Assembly (NCBI GenBank): GCA_021464245.1
Contig: JADCRB010000064.1
Coordinates: 3,014,275-3,078,274, forward strand
Source of the DNA: Carallia brachiata
Taxonomy: Eukaryota; Streptophyta; Magnoliopsida; Malpighiales; Rhizophoraceae
Length of the DNA stretch: 64,000 nt
Direction: 5' to 3'
The notes under the pieces are model-generated. The model saw nothing but the letters and a program-made list of their open reading frames with translations. It did no database searches and was not told the DNA's origin. How positions within the stretch are numbered: position 1 is the stretch's first letter; each line of letters opens with the position of its first letter. Positions 35,533 to 48,900 of this stretch are shown one piece after another. The position numbers were made by a program, and so were the translations under genes.

Positions 35533-37700
35533 AAGTTAGAACTTCGAATACATTTAATCCCGTAATTTACTAGGCAGTGGCTTTGGACAGCATGCACAAA
35601 TGAATGAGTTTTATATTATACAGTTTAATTTTAAATAACGTTAAAATATTTATTTAATTTATTTAATAATATTTAATAATTTATTTATTTATTATTTTTT
35701 AATAATATATATTATTTTAATCAAATATAAAAAGTCTCACCAAATGTTATCTCAACAAATTTTACATTCAAATGGGTCGCATTCAAAAGAAACAGGCCAC
35801 ATGTGGCCATCAGCCACCAAACGAGAAAAAAAAAAATGGTGATGTCCGTCCAAGTTCTCTTTTTAACAACTTAAGCTTTGCTGAGTCATATTTAGAAGGA
35901 TAAATTTCTCTAAACAGCCCCCTCTGCAAAATCAAATTTTGTTGGTTTTCAAGCACATGAAGTCAAAAACCTCCCACAAAAAACAAAAACACACTAATTA
36001 ATTGCCTCTTTCTTTTGGGGGGCTTTTCAAAGACCTCATCAAAAGTAAAAACAAAACAGTCGCTTTCTGGATGTCACTTTCAAGAGACCCATTTGATATA
36101 AATCGTTTTTAAAGGCCGTGGGTTGTGGTGGAATGTTTTAATAAGGAAACTCTAATCCACATCACGCAAAGAAACAAAACCAAGCTCGTGTGAGGCTGAC
36201 TTGGAATTTATCACACGGAACTTTCTTTTTTCTCTTTAACATCAGTAATGTGATAATATTATGATTACTGATTAATCCTCAATCATAAATTTTGCACGTT
36301 ACACGTTTTGTGCACATCCACATCCTTTATGCCTTGGTTTAACTTTACTCTGACTATGATTAGAGGAAAATTAAGTAAATCACTCTTATTTTCAAGTATT
36401 GGATGAGATGATAAGTAATATTAATAAATTCTTACGATTTAATAAATATTCCATAACTTAATAAGTTCTTTTTGAACACAACGATTGAAAAAAGTTCAAA
36501 TACAAAATTACTTTTGCATTCATAAGATTTAGGATTTAACAAGGAGGCACCACCGATTAATGTGTTTTGTCCATGGGTCAAAAATAAGAATATTTACAGT
36601 TGAACAAATACTTCCCAATTTGCAATGTCTAGGCACCAGCAAATGGCCACTAATAAGGAAAGTTTTGTTCTTTGCGTTTTTTAGGTATTCCCCATCGAAA
36701 GCTATGTGGATTTGGAGCTTTTCCTTTTAGGGTAATGTGATCAACAAGTATTAAATAGTTTTTTAGCATCAAGTTTCGCATCAAATACACACATGGAATG
36801 AAATAATTTATATTTTTATTAGTAATTCCTTTCATGCATATCAGATTTTTAACGAAGAAGAACAATCAAATTGGCAATATGCTTTGACGTATATGATTAG
36901 ATATTAGCATAAATCTATGCAATACTCTGTATTTGATGCGATTCCTTCGTTATGTGCTAATATTTATCCACAAGAGGGGGAGAGAGAAAGAGAGTTAAAA
37001 TATGGCATATGCATATTGGAAGTGTCATAGAAAGAGACATTTAATTATTGTTTGGACATTCATAATCTTGTATTTCCTAATACATAAAAGTGCACCCATA
37101 TGTATGTATGGTTAGATTTTGGTATTTTGCTTGAATTTTCTCTTTGTTTATGTATAGGATTCCCACTTTTTTTTTGGAAATTAAGGAAAATTTTTCAAAT
37201 TCACCTCAACACATAAAAGCTTATGCTAGTGAGTGAGAAAGCAAAAACATATTATAAGTGAAACAAGAAAATTAGATTGAACTAGTCAAATTACCTAATA
37301 GCGAGTGCAACAAAGAGTATAAATCAAGATTTTATAAATTATATCAAATTGTTATATTTTATTAACATAAAATTTTATGGTCTTTGATAATTTTAAGGCA
37401 AGTTCATTTTTGACAAACAATGGTTGAAAAAGTAAAATAAATTTCGTCTCCAAGATTCAATATTTCGCCTTCGTATTCAGAGTCAGAACTAACGAATCAA
37501 ATAAAATTAAAAATATTGGAAATACACGTTATGTTAGGTGGCTGTAGAAGTTCACCGACGACAATTTGTAGCATACACAAGTGCAAGTAAAAACGTAAAA
37601 TCACATCAACCTCTAAAAAATTAAAAATTGGCCAAACGAACAAAACGACGTCGTATTAATCTAGTTCGCTAATTTTACCTTGGCAGGCAGACTGGTCATT
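35533..37700. other. Intergenic upstream of the first SUO-like copy
   Basis: AT-rich sequence with no supported gene. The frame at 36650-36865 has no known relative. Confidence 0.45.
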
Positions 37701-37734
37701 TCCGTTGCCTTGGTGGCTTCAGCCGAAACCGCCT

Positions 37735-37926
37735 CTCTCTCTCTCTCTCTCTAAGCGCGAGTTCTTCGCACCAAATCTCTCGATTTCGCTAATTACGTCC
37801 CAAACAGTCTTTTTCTCGCCCACCTTCAATTAATAAAGTTGCAATCTTTTCTCAAATCCGATGGTTTTGATTCCATCAATTTCTCTCACATCATTCAAAT
37901 TCCCCCTTTTCCTGATCTAGGGTTTT
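37735..37926 (+). promoter_or_regulatory. 5' leader of SUO-like copy 1: CT microsatellite and telo-box
   Basis: A CT repeat (about 37735-37753) is followed by a leader ending in gatctagggttttgg (about 37914-37928). The matching leader of copy 2 lies at about 45925-46215. AGGGTTT (telo-box) and CT repeats are common in plant 5' leaders of constitutively expressed genes. Confidence 0.5.
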
Positions 37927-40900
37927 GGCCTGTTTTTGTTTGTTGGTTGGGTTTTCCCCTTTTTCCTGGTGCGTGCTATATGAAATTCTGTTGAGGGGGT
38001 TTTTCTTTTTATTTGAAGGCGGAGATCATCAGTTTATTGGGATTGATGGTGAGAAGCGGAATCAGCGGCGGCACATGTTGTCGGTCCCGCCAAACTCCTC
38101 CTTGACGACGATAGCTGCAGCTGCCATCAATTTCTCTTTTTCTTCATCTTCGCCATCGTATCCTGATTTTTTCCTCAAAGTACACGCTTTTCCCTTTCTG
38201 GGTCCTTTCGTTTTTGTTTTTTGTTTTTTGTTTTTTTTTTTTGCTTAGATTGCGTGATTTATTTTTGGGTTTATGCATTCTGAATGAAGGATTTTGGTCG
38301 GACCTGACTTCGGTGGGGTCATTTTTGGATGTTTTCTGCTAATTCGATGTGTGATTATGTGTTTTGAGATATGGGTTTTTTTTTGTTTTTTTTTGTTTTT
38401 TTTGGGTTTCATGTGTTTCATTTTGTGGTCTGTATGGATGGTAAATGAATCTAACGATATGGTTTATTTTTGCGTTTTCAGTTGTTGAGAATGAATTATT
38501 GTTGTTCATGCTTCGCCGGTTAATTTCAATAGTTTTTCACATGTTTTTTTTATTTTTTTATTTTTATTTTTTGTGGTTTTGCTGTTGCATACCTTTGTGC
38601 CGTGATTCTCAATCTTCGTCCATAAGCCTCAATAGTTGGTTCGCTAACTCGTTGGAATGGTTTTGTGTTCAATTTGGATTCCAGTTAAGATTTTTTGCTT
38701 TTGTTATTTTGAGTAATCTAATCCGTGTTGCCGTCTTATTTATTGTTCTACCTATTTCTTGTGCTCACTTGGCTCACTTTGCTTAAACTTAATTGCATAT
38801 AGTATTTAAAGTATCCTTTAATTTACTTTACGGCTCTCCGTAACCAACTACAGGGTGGACGCAAGGTTTGTGTTGGTGATTGTGCACTTTTCAAGCCACC
38901 CCAGGATTCCCCACCTTTCATTGGCATAATTCGAAAGCTGATAGCAGGCAAAGAGACAGGCTAAGTTTAAGGGTGAACTGGCTTTACAGACCTTCTGACG
39001 TTAAGCTTGGAAAAGGTGCCTCGTTTGAAGCGGCACCTAACGAGGTTTTTTACTCATTTCATAAGGATGATATACCTGCTGCGTCATTACTCCATCCGTG
39101 TAGAGTCACATTCCTTCGTAAAAGTGTTGAACTTCCTTCAGGGATATCCTCATTGTGTGCAGAAGAGTGTATGATATGACAACAGGTGTTTATGGTGGTT
39201 AACTGACAAAGACTATATTCATGTAAGTGCGGTAATTTTTTTTCCCATCTCATATGATGTTGCCCCTATCTTTTGATTAGACCTATAGTTTTTTCCCCCT
39301 AAAATACAGGAACATCAGGAAGAAGTAGATAAGTTACTAGACAAGTCGAAACTAGAAATGCATGGGGTGATGCAGTCTGGAGGTCATTCTCCAAAACCCT
39401 TGAATGTCCGACATCTGCAACACAGTTAAAGCCTAATTCAGATAGTGCTCAGAACAGCAAGGGAAAGAAGAGGGAGAGGGGTGATCAGGTCTTAGATCCG
39501 GCTAAACGGGAACGTTTGTCGAAACCACAGGATGGAGATTTGGGTCAAAGCAAAGCAGTTGAACATGTGTTAAAATCTGAGATTGCCAATATAATAGATA
39601 AAGGCGGACTTGTTGATTTTGAAGGGGTTGAGAAATTAGTGCAGTTCATGCAACAAGACAGTGCCGATAGGAGAATTGACTTGGCTGGCCGAATAATGCT
39701 TGTTGATGTAGTAGCAGCTACGGATAGATTTGATTGTCTTGTGTGGTTTGTGCAGCTCAAGGGTCTCCCTGTTTTGGATGAGTGGCTCCAAGAGGTCCAT
39801 AAAGGCAAGTTTGGTGATGGCAGCAGTCCTAAAGAAAGTGACAAAGGTGTTGAGGAATTTCTCTTGGCTCTTCTTCGTGCATTGGACAAGCTGCCAGTAA
39901 ACCTTCATGCATTACAGACTTGTAATGTAGGAAAATCTGTGAATCATTTACGTACCCATAAAAATTCTGAGATTCAGAAGAAAGCTAGGAGTTTAGTTGA
40001 CACTTGGAAGAAGCGTGTTGAAGCTGAGATGAATATGAATGATTCGAAGTCTGGATTAACACGTGTTGGATGGCCTGCCAAGCCAGCCCCTTCTGAAGTG
40101 TCTCATGTAGGGAACAGAAAACCTGGTGTTCCTGCTGAGGCCGGTTTGAGGAGCTCTGTGACGCAATCTTCCGCACCCAAGAGTTCTCAGGTCAAGCTTG
40201 CTGCTGGGGAGAGTGTTGTCAAGTCATCAGTATTACCTGGTCCAATGAAGTCAGTGGCCGTATTACCAGGTGGTAATTCAAGGGAGTCAAATTCTAAAAT
40301 GTTGACTGGTGCTGGAACCTCAGATCCACCTCTGACACCGATCAAGGAGAAAGGAGCAGCAGCTCTAGTCAGTCTCAGAACAGTCAATCTTGCTCAAGCG
40401 ATCATGCAAAGCCCGTTGGTTCTTCATGCAGGGAAGATGCAAGGAGCTCAACAGCTGGTTCTGCAACTGTCAGTAGAGGTTCCAGTAGTGCTTCTCGCCA
40501 TCGAAAATCAAGCAATGGTGTTCGCGCATCTGCTGCCTCAGGTTTTCAGAAGGAGCCTGGGTCGGGGAAGGTTAATTCGGGAAATAAGAATTCAACTGCT
40601 GAGAAGGCATCTCCAACTGGAGCTTCACGTGATAAAATGCCTGATGTATCCATTGTTGATCATGTAAATAACCAGAGACTCATTGTTAGGCTGCCAAACA
40701 CTGGTCGCAGTCCCTCTAGGGGTGCTAATGGCGTCTCTTTTGAAGATATTGCTGCCACTGGTACAGCTTCTCCTCCAGATGAAAAACCTGATAATTATGA
40801 CATAAGAGTGAGGGAAAGAGGTGAAGCTTTGCAGCTAATGCCTGGATCACCTTTGAATTCAGACATTTTTGAGGGAAAAGATAGATTATGTGGATCTGAT

Positions 40901-43900
40901 GAAACAAAAGCGATAACTGGCCGTAGGGACCAGCAGAAAATTGGTGAAGATGGTGTAGAAATAGTGGAAGCAGCAAAGGCTACTTGCTCCTTATCAGGGG
41001 TTCTTCCCAGACCAGAGAACTCATATGATGCTTCTTTAAGCTCTATAAATGCTTTAGTGGAAAGTTGCGCCAAATTTTCTGAAGCTAGTGTATCTGCATC
41101 TCCTGAGGATGATGTTGGAATGAACCTGCTTGCCAGTGTGGCTGCTGGAGAGATTTTGAAAGCTGATAATGTTTCTCCTTTGAATTCTCCTCAGACAAAT
41201 TCTCCGGTTGAAGAGCAATCTTCTTCAGGCAATGATGTCAAATTAAGACCCTTGGGAAGGAGTTGCCCAAAGCCAACGGAAACCTAGTGATATGGGTGCT
41301 GCTGACCCTTTTGCCAAAAATTGTGTTTCAGTTGACTTATTGCAGGATAAAAATCAAGGGAGATATCCACCGCTTTTAATGCTCACTAACACTTCTGTGG
41401 ATGGGAAAGTTGCTTGTGATGCCTATGCTGAAAAAAAAGCTGATGAAAAAGCTGAAAACAGTGTAGTATTGAACGCTTTGAATCAAACTGCTGAGGTTCT
41501 GTCTTTGAGATCTGATGTGAAGCCTGCAGATGGGGCACGTGATCCTTGTGTGGTTGCATTGCCAGATCTTGTAAAAACTGATAGTTGTTCAGAGGTTGAA
41601 GGGGTCAATCAGTCTTATGAGTATAGAAAATCTGATGCGCAGAGGGACTGGACTAGCAGTAATTCTGACTCTAAATCAAGAGTGAAGACTCCTGCATTCC
41701 TCGATGATAAGAAGGTTGATGGCAGGGATAAAGGTACGGACGATAACAATATAGTAGCTGAAACACATTCAGCTGCTATAGGTGTAAAAAGTGACAAGGA
41801 TGTGGATGAAAAGCCGGTGTGCTCATCTTTGGAGATTAGTTGTCTGAAGCAACAAAGAGATTCAAGTAGTGGTGTCTTGAGAGAACAGATGCTGTCTCAT
41901 AAAAGGGTAGTTCACGAAGAGTCTTTGGATAGAAAGAATGAGGATGCAAGTCTACCATCTGCATCTGAAAATGTGCATCCTGCAGAGCCCAAGGCTGACG
42001 TCCTTCCTGATGTTAAGGCAGGAGACCATTCTGAGGAGAGTGAGAGGCCGACTGATCTTGTTTCATTTGTTTCAGATCACAATATTCATTGCAACAAGGA
42101 GAATCCAGAAAGAAAAGAGGCTCCTGGTGTATCTGATTCTCACACGGAGCCACCACCAATTGCAGTGCAGGTGAGTGAACCATGTGATAAGTCCTGTGGG
42201 TCTAAGTTGGATAGAGCAGAATTGCAGGGGGTGGAGGAACGACCTGCTTCTAGTACAAATGATTCAGTCTCAGTTGCTGGTTCGGGCATGGCTGTAAAGC
42301 TGGATTTTGATTTGAATGAAGGCTTCCCGATGGATGAGGGAAATCAAGTTGAGCCTACCAAGTCATTAGCCCTTAGATCTTTCGTTCATCTGAATTTACC
42401 ATTGCCTATTCCAATCTCATCCATATCTGGAAGTTTTTCTGGCTCCATCACCGTGGCTGCTGCTGCAAAAGGTTCATTTGTTCTTCCTGAAAACCCGGTG
42501 CGGACCAAGTGTGAATTGGGATGGAAAGGATCAGCTGCTACAAGTGCATTCCGACCAGCTGAACCCAGAAAAAGTATGGATATGCTGCCCAGTACAGGTG
42601 AAACATCGATGGTTGATACGGCTGGCAAAGTTGGACGCCCTCCTTTGGACTTTGACCTTAATGTTCCGGATGAGAGAGTTCTGGAAGATGTCGTTGTCAG
42701 AGTTCTGCTCGAGCATCATGTTCTGAATTTGGACCTCGTGTTTGCTCTACTGGTGGACTGGATCTTGACCTGAACAGAGTTGATGAAAGCCCAGATACTG
42801 GTCCGCTTTCTGGGAACACTTCTACACATGACATTCCTGCAATGCCAAATAGGTTATGATACCTGGTGGCTTGTCTAATGGTGTGCTAAATGCATCAAGA
42901 GATTTTGATCTGAATAATGGACCAGGCCTTGATGAAGTGGCCACTGAAACGGCAGCTCGCAATCAGCCCATTAGAAGTAGTTTACCGTTCCCATCAACTG
43001 TTCCAGTTGTGAGAATGGGTGGTGCGAATTTGGAAAATTCTCATCTTGGTTCCTGCAGCAAACTCGTATTCGCCCATTACCATCCCAACAATATTGCCGA
43101 GTAAAGGAGAGCAGGGTTATGTTGCAGCTGCTGGATCGCAGAGGATCTTGGCTCCTTCAAGTAGTAGCACCTCTTTTGGTCCCGAAATGTACAGGCCAGT
43201 TTTGTCCTCATCTCCTGCAGTGCCATTTCCAACAGCTACTCCGTTTCAGTATCCAGGATTCCCTTTTGAGACTAGTTTTCCCTTGTCATCAAACACCTAT
43301 TCTGGTGCTCCAACAGCATATATGGATTCCTCATCTGCTGGACCACTTTGCTTTCCTACTGTTCCTTCGCAGATAGTAGGACCCGGTGGTGCCATGGCAT
43401 CTCCTTATCCACGACCTTATGTGATGAGCCTTCCTGGTGGTAGCAGCAGCATCAGCTCTGACGGTCGGAAATGGGGAGGTCAACTTGATCTGAATGCAGG
43501 TCCAGGAGGAAGTGATGCAGAGCGGAAGGATGAGAGGATGCCTTCAACAACAAGACCACATTCTGTTCCTAGTCAACAAATACTGGTGGAGGAGCAGATG
43601 AGGATGTATCAGATGGCTGGTGGCATGGGGAGCAGTGTCTTTAAGCGAAAGGAGCCTGACGGTGGCTGGGATGCAGCTGATAGATTTAACAGCTACAAAC
43701 AATCATCATGGAAGTAGATTGATGACCTAATGGTTCAAATCTGTTGAGGCCAGGTGAGCCCTGGGCATTGTCTTGTCCTAGTTGTTAAATGTGTTTTCAG
43801 TATGTCGATACTGGGTAGCAAAGTCGGGTTGGAGTACATTGTCTGTAATCTCTCTCTCTCTCTCTCTCTCTCTCACATACACACACACGCACACACAAAA

Positions 43901-44600
43901 AAAAAAAAAGGGGGAAAAGAACCAATACTAATTTTCAACTCTTTTAAGATTGGATTTTATATTTGGACTGATTTTTCAATCATGAAGTTAAGGGCCTCTT
44001 TTTATTTGTTTATTCTAAAATTTGTCCCCATTTTCAGGGAACTAGAAGGGCTGAATCCATGGAATACCAAGGCCATGAAAAGATTGGAGTTCGAGTGGTC
44101 TGTTCTATAGGCACCATTCAGATACTCAGAGATGGAGATGCCAAAATGAAGGCCCATACTGTGAATTTTATGGAATTTAAAAACTACAGTGACAAACTTC
44201 ATTAGCACGGGACCACCGCTGACATCTTGAAAGAGGTTCCCCTTGGATTTGACCAAAGTGAGAGCCAACCAGCAACTTAATCATCCATAAATCAAGAGGT
44301 TGTGACCAAGGAAAGTTATTGAATACTTGCCATGACTGGCTATGGCAGTCATTCATTTTCCCTTGTCCTTTTCCTTTGCTTGCTTGTACAGTGTAGATCG
44401 AAATGAAATTGTTGGTCTCAAATGATATTTGATGCAGTTTAGAAATTTAATTCTATAGCCATTTTGGATGTTGCTAATGTTTGATAAGGTAATTTTGTGG
44501 CGAGCCCAAAATTGTGGCATATGAATTTCTAGATCATTGGCCAGCAACACAATTTGTCATTATTTCACCTTTGATGTACTAATAATCTCAATGAGGAGAA
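37745..44600 (+). repeat. Tandem duplication unit 1 (about 7 kb)
   Basis: Shared with unit 2 at 45925-53100. Similarity covers the 5' leader (caccaaatctctcgattt against caccaaatcgctcgattt), all exons and the 3' flank (ttggatgttgctaatgt in both). Exons are roughly 90% alike by eye; introns differ more. Confidence 0.85.
38075..43717 (+). pseudogene. SUO: SUO-like BAH / TFIIS-N domain gene, copy 1, multiply frameshifted
   Basis: Relatives of Arabidopsis SUO are large nuclear or P-body proteins linked to microRNA-guided translational repression. Exon 1 (38075-38179) starts at MLSVPPNSS. Exon 2 starts at 38854 with the BAH domain (CVGDCALFKPPQD, IGIIRKL, NWLYRPSDVKLGKG). The large last exon, from about 39310, carries the TFIIS N-terminal domain (GGLVDFEGVEKLVQFMQ, LKGLPVLDEWLQEVHKGKFG, LPVNLHALQTCNVGKSVN) and DFDLN motifs, ending DRFNSYKQSSWK. 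Compared with copy 2 the frame breaks near 38955, 39154, 39175, 39406, 40350, 41262, 42690, 42858 and 43035; the clearest are one-base losses (GAGGAC to GAGAC, ATTTG to ATTG, ATGGT to ATGT, GAGGAA to GAGAA). Each break leaves the following stretch clearly homologous. Either a recent pseudogene or uncorrected indel errors. Confidence 0.75.
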
Positions 44601-45535
44601 CATCCAATACAGGTTCCATAATTCCTTCTTGTTTTAATAGGTATGCATTTTATAATGAAGTTGAACAAGCTGCTGTAAATGGTCATTTTGACTATATCAA
44701 ATGTAGGCCTTGCATAGATTTTCTCCACGCTTTCGTGTTGAATTAATGTACGGATTCATGTTAATCTGATGGAACGATGTTCTTCAGTGAAAAAAAAGAA
44801 AAGGAACAAGCTGCTGTAAGGTGACGTTGTTCTCTTGGTATGGTAAAAGGCATAATTCTTGTGTAATAATAAAGAAATGGCGAGTTATGCCATCAACCTA
44901 ACTACTTATAATGTCTGTATATGATTCACCTACACTTTGATAAGTAAAACAATATAAGAATAATAAGGAGAAGGAAAATAATGAATTTGAATGTTAGATA
45001 TCAGTAATTGTTTTCAAAATAAATTATTTAATTTGGGTAGATCTAACATAATAACTTCTATTGGCATCAATTCGAGGTGCTTTACTATTTTATTTTTTTT
45101 TTATAAAAAAAACCCAATGTAGCTTTGAGTTTAATTGTAATAATTCAATAAAATCCATTACATTCAACAAATAATTTTTTAGTTAGGTTTTGAAATCTTA
45201 TTATGTATTTTCCGAAACAAAGAGTCCAAACAACATGGTATCTTGTTTCAAATTATCTCTCTCGAATAATTATTAGATAGTTTTTACACCTCAACAGGAG
45301 TTGATAGTACAATTTATTAAAAATTCAGTAAATTATAATATCATATAAGAAATCAATTTTTTTTTTGTTAGTTAGCATCTATCCATTTATGATAATAAAT
45401 TCCCAAAAGGCATGAATTATATGTCCTATACTGTTATTTATTTTATCAAACATTGGGCATAATTCAGTTAATTAAGACGTGATATCTCTAATTTATAAGT
45501 TTGAAATTCGTAGTAGCGCATCCTCCTCTTTCTAT
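44601..45535. other. Spacer between the two SUO-like units
   Basis: AT-rich, no gene recognised. It separates the end of unit 1 from the MITE-like block and the leader of unit 2. Confidence 0.5.
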
Positions 45536-45789
45536 AGGGTGTGTTTGTTGTACTTTCTCTTGGTTGGGGAAAGGAAAAATTATAATCATTATTTTTTAAT
45601 TTTTAATATTTTTTTTATTTATTTAAACAATTTATTTTTTTATTTTTTTTATAAATTATTGTTTATTTTTTTCTTTAAACTTTCTTTCCAAAATTTTATC
45701 TATTTATTCCAATAATTTATTTTTTTATTTATTTTTTTTCTCTTTCATCACTTTTTCCCACCTTTCCACGACCTAACAAAACACATGCT
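45536..45789. mobile_element. Possible MITE with agggtgtgtttg-type ends
   Basis: The left end agggtgtgtttgttgtactt and the complement of the right end (agcatgtgttttgttagg) are similar. Both are followed inward by a gg(t)ggaaagg-like block, and the inside is AT-rich. A related but weaker pair may bound 61360-61737. No clean target duplication. Confidence 0.4.
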
Positions 45790-45924
45790 TAGTGATAGAC
45801 TACTGGTTCAGATAGGAAAAGAAAAATAATAATAATAATAATAATTGTTAGTTTTACCATCCAATAGTGAATAATCATTTTGTCCTTCAAGAGATCACCC
45901 AATAAAAATTCCTCAATCTCCCAC

Positions 45925-48900
45925 AAGCGAATTTTCCGCACCAAATCGCTCGATTTAGCTAATATCGTTCCCAAACAGTCTTCTCCATCTCTCTCTCTCT
46001 CTCTTTCTGTCTCTCTCTCGATCCGATTCGCCGATAGGAAGGCCACGCAGAAGCCAAAAAAATAGGGCCCCAAAAAACTAGGAAAAAGAAAAGGGAAGTC
46101 CCGCCTTCTAAGCCCATACCCATCAATCAAAATCCAATCTTTTGTCAAATAATTCTATCAATTTCTCTCCCTATTGTTCAATTTTCCCTCTTCCTGATCT
46201 AGGGTTTTGCCCCTGTTTTTTTTTTGCTTTTTGTAGTTTTCCTGATGTATATGATTGAAATTTTTTTGGGGGTTTCTTTTATTTGAAGGCTCAGATCAAT
46301 CAGCTTAGTATTGATGGTTCTTTCAGGAAATGAAGGAATTGGGATTTATGAAAGGGAATTATTTGTGTGTTTGGGCTCTTTGGCTGCGGCGGTCGTGGCG
46401 GTGCTGAGAAGCGGAACCATCGGCGGCACATGTTGTCGGTCTCGCCAAACTCCTCGACGAAGACAGTAGCAGCTGCCGCCAATTTTTCTATTAAATCATC
46501 ATCTTATTCTTCTTCATACTCGAATCCTGACTTTTTCCTCAAAGTATGCGTTTTTCCCTTTCTTTTTCTCTGTTATTCTTTGCTGTGCTTGCCGTTTCGT
46601 TTTTGGGTTTGTGGAATTTCCAGGCTTTTGGTCAACCACATTTTGATTTGAGTATTTACTGCTCTGATATGGGTTTCTCTGGAATCAGATGCTAATGCTC
46701 TGATTTGGGTATTTTCTTTTTCGTGTTTTCGGTATGTGCAATTTGAATTCTGGTCAGTTGTCCCTTTCGCTCGTGATTTTATCTTTCCGAGTTTGCAATT
46801 TTTTAGGTTTTTGGCCTCAGTTTTTCTGCGTAGTAATCTTTTTGTTTAATTAGTTCTGTTGGCTGTTGTTTTGTTTTTTTCCCTTTGTGATTCAGTGTTT
46901 CTGCGGCTTTCTGTTTCTAATAATTTGACGCTTCTATTTGAATTATCACTTCCTAGCTCGTCAGGCTCGTGAACAACTTATTTTAAACTATATCTCAATA
47001 TTATTTTTTTCTTCTGAAGAGAGATTTTGAATGGCAAATGATGTCAGGTTACAAAATTAGATGCTCTTTTTGCAATATGATTTCCTGGTTGGTGGCTTTC
47101 TATTACTTGTTCTGCAGTGAATGCTTTTTGAGGCGTGAGTGGTTACCCTTTGTTTATTTTTTGTCCCGTGAAAGCTGATACTTACGTCTTTGTTTCCATG
47201 TTACAGATGCATTCCTGTCTCTTCTTTAGAGTAAAAAATTTACATAATTTTAATATTGTCTTTTCTTTGCCAGACCTCAAGCATTCTGGTCGTAATAGTG
47301 CAGTACATATTATATTAATTATCCTGGGGGTTGGTTTTGCTGTGAAGGAAAAATTTATTTTGCTTTGAGCTTTATTCAGTAAAGAATTCAATGTTTTGCT
47401 TAGTTGCAACTTATCTGTGACGCGATCCTACTTATTGTTCTGAATGTTGCTTGCACTACCATAGCTCAGTTGCCTTAATTGCCTGTAGTATGCTTGTATC
47501 CCCTAACTTTAATGCTCCACTTAACAAACTACAGGATGGACGCAAGATTTGTGTTGGTGATTGTGCACTCTTCAAGCCACCACAGGACTCCCCACCTTTC
47601 ATTGGCATAATTCGAAAGCTGACAGCAGGCAAAGAGGACGGGCTAAGTTTAGGTGTGAACTGGCTTTACAGACCTTCTGACGTTAAGCTTGGAAAAGGTG
47701 TCTTGTTGGATGCTGCGCCTAACGAGGTTTTTTACTCATTTCATAAGGATGAAATCCCCACTGCATCACTACTCCATCCTTGCAAAGTTGCGTTCCTTCA
47801 CAAAGGTGTTGAACTTCCATCAGGAATATCCTCATTTGTGTGCAGAAAAGTGTATGATATTGAGAATAAGCGGTTATGGTGGTTAACTGACAGAGACTAT
47901 ATTAATGTAAGTGCAGTAAAATCTTCTTTTTTCATCTCATACAAATCTAGTTCATTATTGTTTGAATTTTATCTGTTGTATTATATTCTTCAATACAGGA
48001 ACATCAGGAAGAAGTAGATAAGTTATTAGACAAGACAAGACTAGAAATGCATGGGGTGATGCAGTCTGGAGGCCGTTCTCCGAAACCGTTGAATGGTCCA
48101 ACATCTGCAGCACAGTCAAAACCTTATTCAGATGGTGCTCAGAACAGTAGCTCCTTCTCGTCACGGCAAGGGAAAGAAGAGGGAGAGGGGTGATCAGGTC
48201 TCAGATCCAGCTAAACGGGAACGGCTGTCTAAATTAGAGGACGGAGATTTGGGTCAAAGCAAGGCAGGTGAACACGTGTTAAAATCTGAGATTGCCAATA
48301 TAACCAATAAGGGTGGACTTGTTGATTTTGAAGGGGTTGAGAAATTAGTGCAGCTTATGCAACAGGACGGTGCCGATAAGAGAATTGATTTGGCTGGCCG
48401 AATAATGCTTGTCGATGTAGTAGCAGCTACAGATAGATATGATTGTCTTGCGCAGTTTGCGCAGCTCAAGGGTCTCCCTGTTTTGGATGAGTGGCTCCAA
48501 GAGGTCCATAAGGGCAAGTTTGGTGATGGCAGCAGTCCCAAAGAAAGTGACAAAGGTGTTGAGGAATTTCTCTTGGCTATTCTTCGTGCATTGGACAAGC
48601 TGCCAGTAAACCTTCATGCATTACAGACTTGTAATGTAGGAAAATCTGTGAATCATTTACGTACCCATAAAAATTCTGAGATTCAGAAGAAAGCTAGGAG
48701 TTTAGTTGACACGTGGAAGAAGCGTGTTGAAGCTGAGATGAATATGAATGATTCGAAGTCTGGATTAACACGTGTTGGATGGCCTGCCAAGCCAGCCCCT
48801 TCTGAAGTGTCTCATGTAGGGACAGAAAACCTGGCGTTCCTGCTGAGGCCGGTTTGAGGAGCTCTGTGACGCAATCTTCCGCACCCAAGAGTTCTCAGGT